The position numbers and the translations under genes were made by a program. 64,000 bases of DNA, from the NCBI RefSeq assembly GCF_020089865.1, contig NZ_JAIRBM010000009.1:1-64000 (forward strand). The letters are read 5' to 3'. How positions within the stretch are numbered: the first letter of the stretch is position 1; every line of letters begins with the position of its first letter. Under the pieces are notes generated by a model that did not search any database, had not been told where the DNA came from, and saw only the letters and a list, made by a program, of their open reading frames with translations. Origin of the DNA: Microvirga puerhi (GTDB taxonomy: Bacteria; Pseudomonadota; Alphaproteobacteria; Rhizobiales; Beijerinckiaceae). Positions 45,854 through 55,000 of this stretch are shown here, one piece after another.

Positions 45854-47446
45854 TCAGAACCGCACGGAGCGGGCGCGCTTCACCTGCGGGATGTCCTCGA
45901 TCTTGCGCAGCAGCTCCTCCGTCACCGGCTGATCGACGGAGACGAAGCAGATGGCATCGCCACCGGGCTCGTCGCGGCCAAGGGCGAAGGTCGCGATGTT
46001 GAGGCCGGACTGGCCGAGAAGCGTACCGAAGCTGCCGATGAAACCTGGCTTGTCGGCGTTGCGCACATAGATCATGTGCGGCGCGAATTCCGCGTCGACG
46101 GCGATGTCGCGAATCTCGGTGACACGCGGCTTGCCATCCTGGAACACGGTGCCGCCCGCATGGCGTGCCATGTCCTCGGCATCCACTACAATGCGGATGA
46201 AGCTCTCGTAGTCGCGCGCCACATTCTCACGCTTCACTTCCTCCACCGTGATCCCGCGCTCGCGGGCCACAACAGGCGCCGACACCATGTTGATGTCCTG
46301 CAGGAAGGGCCGCAGCACGCCGGTGACGGCGGCCGATGTCAGCGCACGGGTATTCATCTCGGCGACGTCACCTTCGTACTCGATGCGAATGCCCTTGATC
46401 GGCGCTTCCGTGAGCTGGCCCAAGAAGGAACCGAGCTTCTCCGCCAGTGCCACGAAGGGCTTGAGGCGCGGTGCTTCCTCCGCCGTGATCGACGGGAAGT
46501 TCACGGCGTTCTGGATCGCGCCCTGGAGCAGATAATCGGACATCTGCTCGGCGACCTGAAGCGCCACGTTCTCCTGCGCTTCCGTCGTCGCTGCGCCGAG
46601 ATGCGGGGTGCAGACCACGTTGGGATGGCCGAAGAGCGGATTGGCGGTCGCCGGCTCTTCCGTGAACACGTCGAAGGCAGCGCCTGCGACGTGGCCCGAA
46701 TCGAGTGCAGCGCGCAGGGCTGCCTCATCGACGAGGCCGCCACGGGCGCAGTTGATGATGCGCACGCCCTTCTTGGTCTTGGCGATGTTCTCGGCCGAGA
46801 GAATGTTCTTCGTCTTCTCGGTCATCGGCACGTGCAGGGTGATGATGTCGGCACGGCGCAGGAGATCGTCCAGCTCCACCTTCTCGACGCCGAGTTCGAG
46901 AGCCCGCTCCGGCGACAGGAACGGATCGTAGGCGATCACCCGCATGCGCAGGCCGATGCCGCGCTCGGCCACGATCGACCCGATATTGCCGCAGCCGATG
47001 ACACCGAGCACCTTGCCGGTGAGCTCGACGCCCATGAAGCGGTTCTTCTCCCACTTGCCAGCCTGCGTCGATGCATCGGCCTGCGGGATCTGGCGCGCCA
47101 GCGCGAACATCATCGCGACGGCATGCTCGGCCGTGGTGATGGAATTGCCGAAGGGCGTGTTCATGACGATGATGCCCTTCGCCGTGGCGGCGGGAATCTC
47201 GACATTATCGACGCCGATGCCGGCGCGGCCGATCACCTTCAGGTTCTTAGCCTGTTCGAGGATTTTCGCTGTGACCTTCGTGGCGGAGCGGATGGCGAGG
47301 CCGTCGTAATCACCGATCACGGCGGCAAGTTTATCTTTGTCCTTGCCGAGATCGGGCTGGAAGTCGACGTCGATGCCGCGATCCTTGAAGATCTGCACGG
47401 CAGCGGGCGAAAGAGCATCGGAAATGAGTACGCGGGGAGCGGGCAT
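45854..47446 (-). CDS. serA: D-3-phosphoglycerate dehydrogenase
   Basis: First step of serine synthesis. The 530-residue long-form enzyme has a catalytic core with NAD site VIGCGNIGSIVAERG, active-site Arg in INCARGGLVDEAAL, and the Glu/His pair around DVFTEEP and VCTPHLGAATTEAQ. An intervening domain and a C-terminal ACT domain follow (NADKPGFIGSFGTLLGQSGLNIATFALGRDEPGG) for regulation by serine. The start at 47446 (MPAPRVLIS) excludes 20 Pro/Gly-rich residues encoded by the repeat element upstream. It is preceded by serC on the same strand; inverted-repeat elements lie on both sides. Confidence 0.95.
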   Translation of the reverse strand: MPAPRVLISDALSPAAVQIFKDRGIDVDFQPDLGKDKDKLAAVIGDYDGLAIRSATKVTAKILEQAKNLKVIGRAGIGVDNVEIPAATAKGIIVMNTPFGNSITTAEHAVAMMFALARQIPQADASTQAGKWEKNRFMGVELTGKVLGVIGCGNIGSIVAERGIGLRMRVIAYDPFLSPERALELGVEKVELDDLLRRADIITLHVPMTEKTKNILSAENIAKTKKGVRIINCARGGLVDEAALRAALDSGHVAGAAFDVFTEEPATANPLFGHPNVVCTPHLGAATTEAQENVALQVAEQMSDYLLQGAIQNAVNFPSITAEEAPRLKPFVALAEKLGSFLGQLTEAPIKGIRIEYEGDVAEMNTRALTSAAVTGVLRPFLQDINMVSAPVVARERGITVEEVKRENVARDYESFIRIVVDAEDMARHAGGTVFQDGKPRVTEIRDIAVDAEFAPHMIYVRNADKPGFIGSFGTLLGQSGLNIATFALGRDEPGGDAICFVSVDQPVTEELLRKIEDIPQVKRARSVRF

Positions 47447-47459
47447 GGTGCACCTCAAA

Positions 47460-47637
47460 CTCCCCTCCCCCTTGTGGGGAGGGGTTGGGGGTGGGGGTTG
47501 CCCCACCGGGTGAGATCAAATTGCGAAACTGTGCAGGACGGGCACTTACAGGCTCGTCACTGCGAGGGTGGCTCCGGTCACGCTTTGAGTTTGCGACCCC
47601 CACCCTAGCCCTCCCCGCAAGGGGGAGGGAACGGGAG
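47460..47637. repeat. Inverted-repeat element between serC and serA
   Basis: About 178 bp. The left arm (CTCCCCTCCCCCTTGTGGGG..., 47460-47501) and right arm (GCGACCCCCACCCTAGCCC...GGGGGAGGGA, 47593-47637) are reverse complements, and each arm can fold into its own hairpin (CTCCCC...GGGGAG, CCCTCCCC...GGGGGAGGG). It belongs to the widespread G/C-rich intergenic palindromes of alphaproteobacteria. It differs from the 45700 element and separates two genes that are usually cotranscribed. Confidence 0.75.
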
Positions 47638-47639
47638 CA

Positions 47640-48812
47640 TCAAGCCGCTTTCGCGAGCTTCGCCTTTTCCTGCGCGAAGGCCCAATCGAGCCACGGCGTC
47701 AGGGCCTGAAGGTCGGAGGCTTCCACCGTCGCGCCGCACCAAATGCGAAGGCCGGAAGGCGCATCGCGATAGGCGCCGATGTCGAAGGCGACGCCTTCCT
47801 TGTCGAGGATTGCAGCGATGCCCTTGGCAACCTGGGCCACAGCCTCCGGTCCCTTCGCGACCACGTCCGGATCGGCAACGACGAGGCAGACGCTGGTGTT
47901 GGAGGCGGTGGCCAGATCCTTGGCGAGATTGGCGATCCAGGGCGTCCGGGCAGTCCAGTCGAGAATGACCTTCGCGTTGGCATCGGCCTTCGCAAGCAGA
48001 CCTTTGAGGCCCCCGAGACCCTGCGCCCATTCGAGCGCGTCGATGTAATCCTCGACGCAGAGCATGGAGGGTGTGTTGATCGTCTCGCCCTCGAAGATGC
48101 CCTCGATGAGCTTGCCGCCCTTGGTCATGCGGAAGATCTTCGGCAATGGCCAAGCCGGCTTGTAGGTTTCGAGCCGCTCGACCGCGCGGGGCGAAAGAAT
48201 GAGCATGCCGTGGGCCGCCTCGCCGCCGAGCACCTTCTGCCAGGAGAAGGTGACCACGTCGAGCTTGGCGAAATCGAGCTTCTGCGCGAAGGCCGCCGAG
48301 GTGGCGTCACAGATCGTCAGGCCCTCGCGGTCCGCCGCGATCCAGTCCGCGTTGGGGACGCGCACGCCGGAGGTGGTGCCATTCCAGGTGAAGACCACAT
48401 CGCGGGTCTTGGTGTCCACTTTGGACAGATCGGGAAGCTCACCATAAGGCGTGGTGATGACGCGGGCATCATCAAGCTTGAGCTGCTTGACTACATCCGT
48501 GACCCAGCCCTCGCCGAAGCTTTCCCAGGCTAGCATGTCGACGGGCCGGGCGCCGAGCAGCGACCACAGGGCCATTTCGACCGCACCGGTGTCGGAGGCG
48601 GGAACGATACCGATGCGATAGTCGGCCGGAACCTCAAGGATCTCGCGAGTGAGATCGATGGCCCGCTTCAGGCGCGCCTTGCCAAGCTTGGCGCGATGCG
48701 AGCGGCCGAGGGCGTCGGTCTTCAGATTTTGGAGAGACCATCCGGGGCGCTTCGCGCAGGGGCCAGACGAGAAAAAAGGCGCGCGAGGACGCGCGGCAGG
48801 GAGATCTGTCAT
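47640..48812 (-). CDS. serC: Phosphoserine aminotransferase
   Basis: PLP enzyme converting 3-phosphohydroxypyruvate to phosphoserine, second step of serine synthesis. The 390-residue protein is of the class-V aminotransferase type used by alphaproteobacteria: [53 protein letters not shown] and the Schiff-base Lys in [14 protein letters not shown]. It lies upstream of serA on the same strand. A structured leader with three stem-loops precedes the ATG at 48812 and overlaps the ribosome-binding site. Confidence 0.95.
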   Translation of the reverse strand: MTDLPAARPRAPFFSSGPCAKRPGWSLQNLKTDALGRSHRAKLGKARLKRAIDLTREILEVPADYRIGIVPASDTGAVEMALWSLLGARPVDMLAWESFGEGWVTDVVKQLKLDDARVITTPYGELPDLSKVDTKTRDVVFTWNGTTSGVRVPNADWIAADREGLTICDATSAAFAQKLDFAKLDVVTFSWQKVLGGEAAHGMLILSPRAVERLETYKPAWPLPKIFRMTKGGKLIEGIFEGETINTPSMLCVEDYIDALEWAQGLGGLKGLLAKADANAKVILDWTARTPWIANLAKDLATASNTSVCLVVADPDVVAKGPEAVAQVAKGIAAILDKEGVAFDIGAYRDAPSGLRIWCGATVEASDLQALTPWLDWAFAQEKAKLAKAA

Positions 48813-48813
48813 G

Positions 48814-48880
48814 TCATTCCATCCTTACAGATGGGCGCCTCTCGTTGGGGAGAGGTGTCCCGCCGACAGGTATGCGGGAG
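48814..48880 (-). ncRNA. serC leader RNA (serC-motif-like)
   Basis: Three consecutive hairpins lie immediately before serC: CCCGC/GCGGG (48874-48878 with 48859-48863), CCTCTC/GAGAGG (48850-48855 with 48838-48843) and CCATC/GATGG (48830-48834 with 48819-48823). The last encloses the AAGGATGG ribosome-binding region six bases before the ATG. Placement and the CGGGACACCTCTC core fit my memory of the alphaproteobacterial serC RNA motif. The exact consensus was not checked. Confidence 0.6.
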
Positions 48881-48987
48881 CAGCCCTTGCCAGTCAAGAC
48901 AATTCAGCGACATCCCTCCGGACAATCATCCCAGTCTGTCGGCAATGATCGGGCGAGATATCACTTCCGACGCGTCTCGCACATTTC

Positions 48988-49374
48988 TCAAGCGGGAGGG
49001 AACCAAGCCCGCTCTCGGCGGGCGAACCACAGACCGCCTGGGTCTTCGTCCTTCGCGCCATTGGCAAGCCATTCACGCACCACATTCTCGATAATTTCAT
49101 CCGGCTTCGAGCCATATTGCAGCTGAGCGATCCACTCATGCTCACCGTCCAGCCCGCCGCCTACGACCGGCACCGCACCGCGCGACAGAAGCTCGGCGAT
49201 GCAGCGCCGGACATAATCGGTCAGAGCTTCCCCTTCGAGGCCGAAACCACGGCGGCCACCCGGCACGATCTGCCACATCCCGACGGCATCGATCGGCAAT
49301 TCGTTGGCCACCATCTTAATCCATTCGCTCATGGGGTGGCCGTACCTGAGGTGTTTAGGTTCTTCCGTTGTCAT
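48988..49374 (-). CDS. Putative immunity-type protein, copy B
   Basis: A 128-residue soluble acidic protein, paralogue of the gene just upstream. The shared body is PMSEWIKMVANELPIDAVGMWQIVPGGRRGFGLEGEALTDYVRRCIAELL..., a central Gly-rich GAVPVVGGGLDGEHEW, and YGSKPDEIIENVVREWLANGAKDEDPGGLWF. Its ATG overlaps the stop of copy A (ATGA at 49371-49374). Compared with copy A it has a 27-bp insertion near the 3' end that introduces an earlier stop, giving the tail ARRERAWFPPA; the ancestral ending is still readable in frame downstream to 48961. Immunity to the upstream protein is inferred from operon structure and duplication, not from a known family. Confidence 0.7.
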   Translation of the reverse strand: MTTEEPKHLRYGHPMSEWIKMVANELPIDAVGMWQIVPGGRRGFGLEGEALTDYVRRCIAELLSRGAVPVVGGGLDGEHEWIAQLQYGSKPDEIIENVVREWLANGAKDEDPGGLWFARRERAWFPPA

Positions 49375-49751
49375 TTCCATCGCGTCTCGCACATTCGAGG
49401 GAGCGCGAACCAGAGACCGCCGGGGTCTTCGTCCTTTGCGCCGTTGGCAAGCCACTCGCGCACCACATTCTCGATGATCTCATCCGGCTTCGAACCGTAT
49501 TGCTTCTGCTCGATCCAGTAATATCCGGTACCGCCCCCGCCTATGACCGGCACCGCGCCGCGTGACAACAACTCGGCGATGCAGCGCCGGACATAATCGG
49601 TCAGAGCTTCCCCTTCGAGGCCGAAGCCGTGGCGCCCCCCGGGTACGATCTGCCACATCCCGACGGCGTCGACCGGAAGTTCGTTGGCCACCATCTTAAT
49701 CCATTGGCTCATCGGGCGGCCGAAATGTTTGTGCCTAGGCTCTTTTGTCAT
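49371..49751 (-). CDS. Putative immunity-type protein, copy A
   Basis: A 126-residue soluble protein with an uninterrupted ending (LPRMCETRWK), taken as the ancestral form of the pair. It begins MTKEPRHKHFGRPMSQWIKMVANEL. Its ATG overlaps the stop of the toxin-like gene (ATGA at 49748-49751) and its stop overlaps the start of copy B, so all three genes are translationally coupled. No enzyme motif is visible. The size, acidity and position right after a putative toxin fit an immunity protein, a common design in polymorphic toxin loci. I recall similar Rhizobiales hypotheticals but could not verify a family. Confidence 0.7.
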   Translation of the reverse strand: MTKEPRHKHFGRPMSQWIKMVANELPVDAVGMWQIVPGGRHGFGLEGEALTDYVRRCIAELLSRGAVPVIGGGGTGYYWIEQKQYGSKPDEIIENVVREWLANGAKDEDPGGLWFALPRMCETRWK

Positions 49752-50536
49752 TTCTGGTGTACCTTGTATCCGCTTCGAACGGTCGGATGGCCGTTCAGGA
49801 TTACGTCGATCGTAATTCCGTGTTCTTCACTTCGCCGCACGCCGAAGACCGACCCATCAAATCGCCTGTACCAAAACCCCTCATATGCCGGTGGCGATGG
49901 AACAGTCTGCGAGCCAGGGACAAGCGCTTCGAGCAACGTATTGAATTCAGGGCTCGTGACTGTTCGCACATTATCTGCAGCACTCCTGTATCGCATCCCA
50001 ACATGCTGCCCATTGGACATAAGGATTTCCTCCATCGGTCCCCGGACAGGCTCTGGCCTATTCAATTCTCTCAGCCGCGCTGCTGCTTGCGAGGCTGCGG
50101 ATTCGTTCGCGAGAATCTCGCCCTCGACCCCTTCGTAGATGCTCGGCCTTGGGCGCCAGTTCGGCTCGTATCTCTGCACCTCCTGGACGAGCGCGCGAGC
50201 ATGTGCCGCCGACACGTCGAGACGCACTTCCTGTGCTGGCGTCGTCTCGTAAGTCCGGCCACGGATGACGCGTGTCCCGCCACCTCCCGGGCGTGGACGT
50301 GTGGACACGCGCTCGATGCGGGCGGAACTTCCCCCATCCGTCCATCGCCCACCACCTGGATGACCCGCCGGGACGCGCGGCTGGGACGGATTGAAGCGTC
50401 TCAAGGCGAGTGAAACGCGTAAGAACCTTAGCTCCAGCTGGGCGACAGCGAGAGCATGACGGGCTCGCAATAACTCCCGCCTCTGCAGATATGAAAAAGA
50501 CATCAAGCAATTCCGGCACTCCAAATATTCACGCAT
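49748..50536 (-). CDS. Putative polymorphic-toxin-like effector
   Basis: A 262-residue protein without signal peptide or membrane segment. Regions are a basic N-terminal helix-rich part (residues 15-50), the motif FNPSQPRVPAGHPGGGRWTDGG (48-69) and a Gly/Arg linker (70-95). A helical middle follows (100-165) and then a compact C-terminal domain (about 165-262) with GFWYRRFDGSVFGVRRSEEHGITIDVILNG and a terminal YKVHQK. VPAGxPxGGxWT-type linkers occur, as far as I recall, in Rhizobiales toxin- or phage-associated proteins. The terminal domain is a candidate catalytic module, but no known nuclease motif is recognised. No secretion genes are adjacent. The start may be 50536 or ATG 50503; neither has a good ribosome-binding site. 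Confidence 0.6.
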   Translation of the reverse strand: MREYLECRNCLMSFSYLQRRELLRARHALAVAQLELRFLRVSLALRRFNPSQPRVPAGHPGGGRWTDGGSSARIERVSTRPRPGGGGTRVIRGRTYETTPAQEVRLDVSAAHARALVQEVQRYEPNWRPRPSIYEGVEGEILANESAASQAAARLRELNRPEPVRGPMEEILMSNGQHVGMRYRSAADNVRTVTSPEFNTLLEALVPGSQTVPSPPAYEGFWYRRFDGSVFGVRRSEEHGITIDVILNGHPTVRSGYKVHQK

Positions 50537-50721
50537 CGTTAGAACATAACATGAACATTGTCAAGCTTGCTCGGAACGGTGCAGGTAAGAGCAAAACTTT
50601 CGGAGGAGCGGCAGATTACGAAATCGTAATACAAAATCTGGTGTAGGCTGCGCTATGGTAGCATTGCTTGGCATATATTGTGCTAGGAACTCCGACATAA
50701 AAAAGGTTTCAAGGAGCGAGC

Positions 50722-51993
50722 ATGCGTGTGTCCCGTCAGCTCGCCGTCATTGCCGTGCTGGGGGCAGCGGGGTATGGCGGCTGGTATGCCTATCAAGGCG
50801 GCCACCTCGCGAAGGCACCGGTCATAGGGGCTTATTTCGCGAAAGCAGAGGAACCCGCGGCCCGGTCCGGACGCGGAGGGCGCGGCGGCCCCTCCGGCCC
50901 ACCCACGGTCGAGGTCAGCACGGTGAAGACCGGTCGGATCGTCGACAGCCGTGAATCCGTAGGCACCGTCCGTGCCTATGAATCGATCACCGTGACTGCC
51001 AAGGTAGCAGGCGTGATCGGCGAGATCGGCTTCGAAGAGGGTCAGAAGGTCAAGGCCGGCGACATGCTCGTGCAGCTCGACGCTGCCGAGCGCAAGGCCG
51101 AGATCGAGCAGACGACCGCGGAGGCCAGCCGCGCCGTTGCGCTTCGCAACGAGGTTCAGATCAAGCTGGAGCGTGCGCAGGCTCTCAACCGCACCGGTGC
51201 CGGCACCGGTGCCCAGGTGGATGACCTGACGGCCCAGGTGAAATCGCTCGAAGGCTCCATCGCTTCCGCCCAGGCTCAGCGCAAGGCCGCAGAGGCTCGG
51301 CTCGAGGATCTGACGATCCGGGCCCCCTTCGCGGGTCGCGTCGGCACCCGCTCGGTCTCGCTGGGCGCCTACATCTCTCCCGGAACCCGTATTACCTCGC
51401 TCGACGATCTCTCACGGGTGCGCCTCGACTTCGCAGTTCCGGAAAATCTTCTTGGGCGTCTCAATCCCGGTCAGGTGGTGAATGCCACTTCGCCCGCGTA
51501 CAAGGGCCGCGTCTTCAAAGGCACGGTGTCCACCATCGACCCGCGCGTCGACCAGACGACCCGCACGGTGCGGCTCACGGCCGAGTTCGACAATCCGGAC
51601 GAGGCGCTCAAGCCGGGCATGTTCCTCGCCGTCGCTCTCGAGGTCACGACCAAGGACGACGCGGTCATCGTACCAGAAGAGGCCGTCGTGAGCGAAGGCC
51701 TGCGCCAGCTCGTCTATCCGGTGAAGGACAACAAGATCGAGCGCCGGGTCATCACCATCGGACAGCGCCAGGGCGGCAACGTGGAGGTGCTCGATGGGCT
51801 CAAGGCCGGCGAGACCATCGTCGTCCTCGGCGTCCAGCGCGTGAGGCCGGGCATCGAAGTGATTGCGCGTCCTCTCGGATCGCCTCCTCCTGCCGCCGCG
51901 CAGCCGCCGGCTGCGACCAAGGAGCAGCCGTCCCGGAGTTCGCTCAATCTTCCGCCCGCCATCACAAGTGCCGCAGCCGCGGAGCGGAACTGA
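50722..51993 (+). CDS. RND efflux periplasmic adaptor (membrane fusion protein)
   Basis: A 423-residue HlyD/AcrA-family adaptor with an N-terminal membrane anchor or signal (VSRQLAVIAVLGAAGYGGWYAY), barrel-sandwich/lipoyl halves (VAGVIGEIGFEEGQKVKAGDMLVQLD and IRAPFAGRVGTRSVSLGAYI), and a coiled-coil hairpin (about 130-200). Beta-barrel and membrane-proximal domains and a Pro/Ala-rich tail complete it. It has an AAGGAG site before ATG 50722. It forms a tripartite pump with the RND permease encoded 90 bp downstream; an outer-membrane factor is not in the window. No regulator is adjacent. Confidence 0.93.
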   Translation: MRVSRQLAVIAVLGAAGYGGWYAYQGGHLAKAPVIGAYFAKAEEPAARSGRGGRGGPSGPPTVEVSTVKTGRIVDSRESVGTVRAYESITVTAKVAGVIGEIGFEEGQKVKAGDMLVQLDAAERKAEIEQTTAEASRAVALRNEVQIKLERAQALNRTGAGTGAQVDDLTAQVKSLEGSIASAQAQRKAAEARLEDLTIRAPFAGRVGTRSVSLGAYISPGTRITSLDDLSRVRLDFAVPENLLGRLNPGQVVNATSPAYKGRVFKGTVSTIDPRVDQTTRTVRLTAEFDNPDEALKPGMFLAVALEVTTKDDAVIVPEEAVVSEGLRQLVYPVKDNKIERRVITIGQRQGGNVEVLDGLKAGETIVVLGVQRVRPGIEVIARPLGSPPPAAAQPPAATKEQPSRSSLNLPPAITSAAAAERN

Positions 51994-52083
51994 TCATTTT
52001 CGTTGCCCTGTCCGCCCGCGTGCAGGTCGGGGCAACGCCTTTGTGCCCAAGCGGACCCGTTCCTCCTCGGACCACGTAGAACC

Positions 52084-55000
52084 ATGCAGGTTTCAGACCT
52101 TTTCATCCGCCGTCCCGTTTTCGCCGTCGTGGTCAGTCTGCTGCTGGTCGTCGGCGGCCTCGCATCGCTGATCAACCTGCCCGTGCGGGAATATCCGAGC
52201 GTGGACCGGCCGGTCGTGTCCGTCTCGACGATCTATCGCGGCGCCTCGAACGAAGTTCTCGAAAGCCGCGTGACCGAGGTCATCGAAGGCGCCGTCGCCG
52301 GCATCGAGGGCATCCGTCAGATCAACTCGCAGAGCCAGAACGAGCGCTCCTCCGTGTCGATCGAATTCGACGTGGCACGCGATCCGGAAGGAGCAACCTC
52401 CGACGTCCGCGATGCCGTTTTCCGGATTGTCGGCCGCCTCCCCGATGGCGTCGACCAGCCGGTCATCCGCAAGGTGGACGACAATGCCTCCGCGATCATG
52501 TGGATCAGCGTCACATCGAACTCCCTCGACGCGCTCGAACTCAGTGACTTTCTGAAGCGGGTCTATGTCGATCGTCTGTCGACCGTTCCCGGCGTCGCCA
52601 ACGTCTATCTCGCAGGCGAGCGGCGCTATGCCATGCGGCTGTGGGTCGACCGCGCCGCGCTGGCCGCGCGCAACCTGACGGTTCAGGATCTCGAGAGCGC
52701 CATCAAGAAGCAGAACGTGGAACTGCCGGGCGGACGCATCGAATCCCAGCAGCGCGAATTCACCGTCAAGACGGATTCCCGCCTCGCCTCCCCGCGCGAC
52801 TTCGAGCAGGTCATCGTCTCCAACAAGAACGGCTACCTCGTCCGCCTCGGAGAGGTCGCCCGCGTCGAGGTCGGCGCGGAAGATACGCGCTTTGAGTTCT
52901 ACGATTCCGGCAAGACCGCCGTCGGCATCGGCATCGTGCGCCAATCGACGGCAAACACCCTCTCCGTCGCCAACGACGTGCGGGCGGAACTGGTCAAGCT
53001 CAAGGACTCTCTCCCCCCCGGCACCTCGGCCGACGTGTCCTACGACGAGAGCCAGTTCATCAGCGCCTCGATCAACGGCGTGCTGCACACGCTGATCGAA
53101 GGCCTGTGCCTCGTCATCCTGGTGATCCTGCTGTTCCTGCGCGACTGGCGATCGACGATCGTCGCCATGGTGGCGATTCCTGTTTCGATCATCGCAGCCT
53201 TCATGGTGATGAGCTTCTTCAACGCATCCGTGAACGTGCTGACGCTGCTCGCCATCGTTCTGGCCATCGGCATCGTGGTGGACGATGCGATCGTCGAGAT
53301 CGAGAACGTTCACCGCCGCATCGAGGAAGGCCAGCCGCCTCTGCTCGCCTCCTTCGATGGTGCGCGGGAGATCGGCTTTGCGGTGATCGCGACGACGGCA
53401 ACTCTCATGGCCGTGTTCATTCCGCTGGCCTTCATGACCGGCAATACGGGCAAGTTGTTCCGTGAATTCGCCATCACGCTCGCAGCTGCGATCTTCTTCT
53501 CCGGTGTTGTCGCGCGTACGCTGACGCCGATGCTCTGCTCCAAGCTGATGGTGCCGGCACATGGCCGCATCCAGCTCATGACGGAGCCTTTCTTCACGGG
53601 CATGAACAACGTCTATCGGCGCATTCTATCGCGCGCCCTGAAGGCACCGCTCGTGATCCTCGCCATGGGCGTGGCCGTGTCCTTCTCGGCCTACGGCTTG
53701 TTCCAGATCGTTCCGAAGGAATTTTCGCCGACGGAAGATCGTGGCGCGATCATCGTTCAGGTCAGCGCACCGGAAGGTGCAAGCCTCGACTACACGCGCG
53801 AGCGTGTGAAAGAGGTCGAGAAGCAGATCCTGCCCTATCAGGAAAAAGGCATCGTCGCGTCGATCACCAGCCAGGTCGCGCCGGGCTTTGCGCGGCCGTC
53901 CCCCGTCAATTCCGGCATCATCATCGTGCGCCTCGTTCCATGGGACCAGCGCAGCATGAAGCAGCAGAGCCTGACGCAGGAGCTATTCGGCAAAGTCTCG
54001 AATTTCCCCGGCGCGCGCGCATTCCCGATCAATCCGGGCTCGCTCGGCCAGCGCGGTCTCTCGCAGCCGATCCAGTTCGTCCTCGGCGGACCGGACTACA
54101 ACACCTTGCGCGACTGGCGCGATATCGTGATGCAGAAGGCGCAGGAGACCGGCAACTTCGTCAACATGGATTCCAACTACAAGGAATCCCAGCCGGATAT
54201 CCGCGTGCAGATCGACCGCGCCCGCGCCGCCGATCTCGGCGTCTCCATTGAGGATATCGGTCGCACGCTCCAGTTGATGTTCGGCGAAACCGAGATCTCG
54301 ACCTTCGTGAATCGCGGCGAGGAATATTCCGTCATCATGCGCGGCCGGCCCGAGGACCGGGCGACACCGAACGATCTGACGAATACGTTCATGCGGGCCG
54401 CCAACGGCGAACTCATCCCGATCTCGTCCTTCGTGACCCTGACGGAATCCGCTGCGCCGCAGACATTGAACCGCTTCGACCGTCTGCGCTCGATCACGAT
54501 CCAGTCGACCTTGAGGCCGGGCGTCTCCATCGGCGAGGGCCTGAGCATTCTCGAGCAGATCGTGCACGACAACCTGCCGGCCGAGGCACGCATCGGCTAT
54601 ACGGGCCAGTCCAAGGACTTCAAGGAATCCTCCAACGCCATCTATGTCACGTTCGGCATGGCGCTGCTGGTGGTCTTCCTTGTCCTGGCCGCGCAGTTCG
54701 AAAGCTGGATCAACCCCTTCATCATCATGCTGACGGTGCCGCTCGCCGTAACCGGCGGCCTCGCGGCCCTCGCGCTGACCGGCCAGTCGCTCAACATCTA
54801 CAGCCAGATCGGCATGATCCTTCTCATTGGCCTGATGACGAAGAACGGCATCCTGATCGTCGAGTTCTCGAACCAGCTTCGCGAGCGCGGCTACTCGGTG
54901 CGTGATGCAGTGATCGAGGCTTCCGTGCTGCGCTTGCGCCCCATCCTGATGACGTCGATCGCCATGATCGGCGGCGCAATCCCGCTCGCCTGGTCGTCCG

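Larger units (their letters stand above)
48961..49751 (-). repeat. Tandem duplication of a small gene
   Basis: Two direct copies of about 0.4 kb (49371-49751 and 48961-49374) are nearly identical over long runs, for example the shared stretch around 49561-49630 and 49181-49250. Both end with the codons for M-C-E-T-R before a TGA. In the second copy these lie in frame behind a newly introduced stop. The near-identity at the DNA level indicates a recent duplication. Confidence 0.9.

Noticed and set aside
46076..47608. 510-codon plus-strand frame
   Set aside because: It is antisense to serA; the translation is His/Arg/Asp-rich with no recognisable motif, typical of the GC-rich shadow frame of a real gene.
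52003..52083. 27-residue N-terminal extension of the RND permease
   Set aside because: Cys/Arg/Pro-rich and outside the family's usual start at MxxSDLFIRRP.
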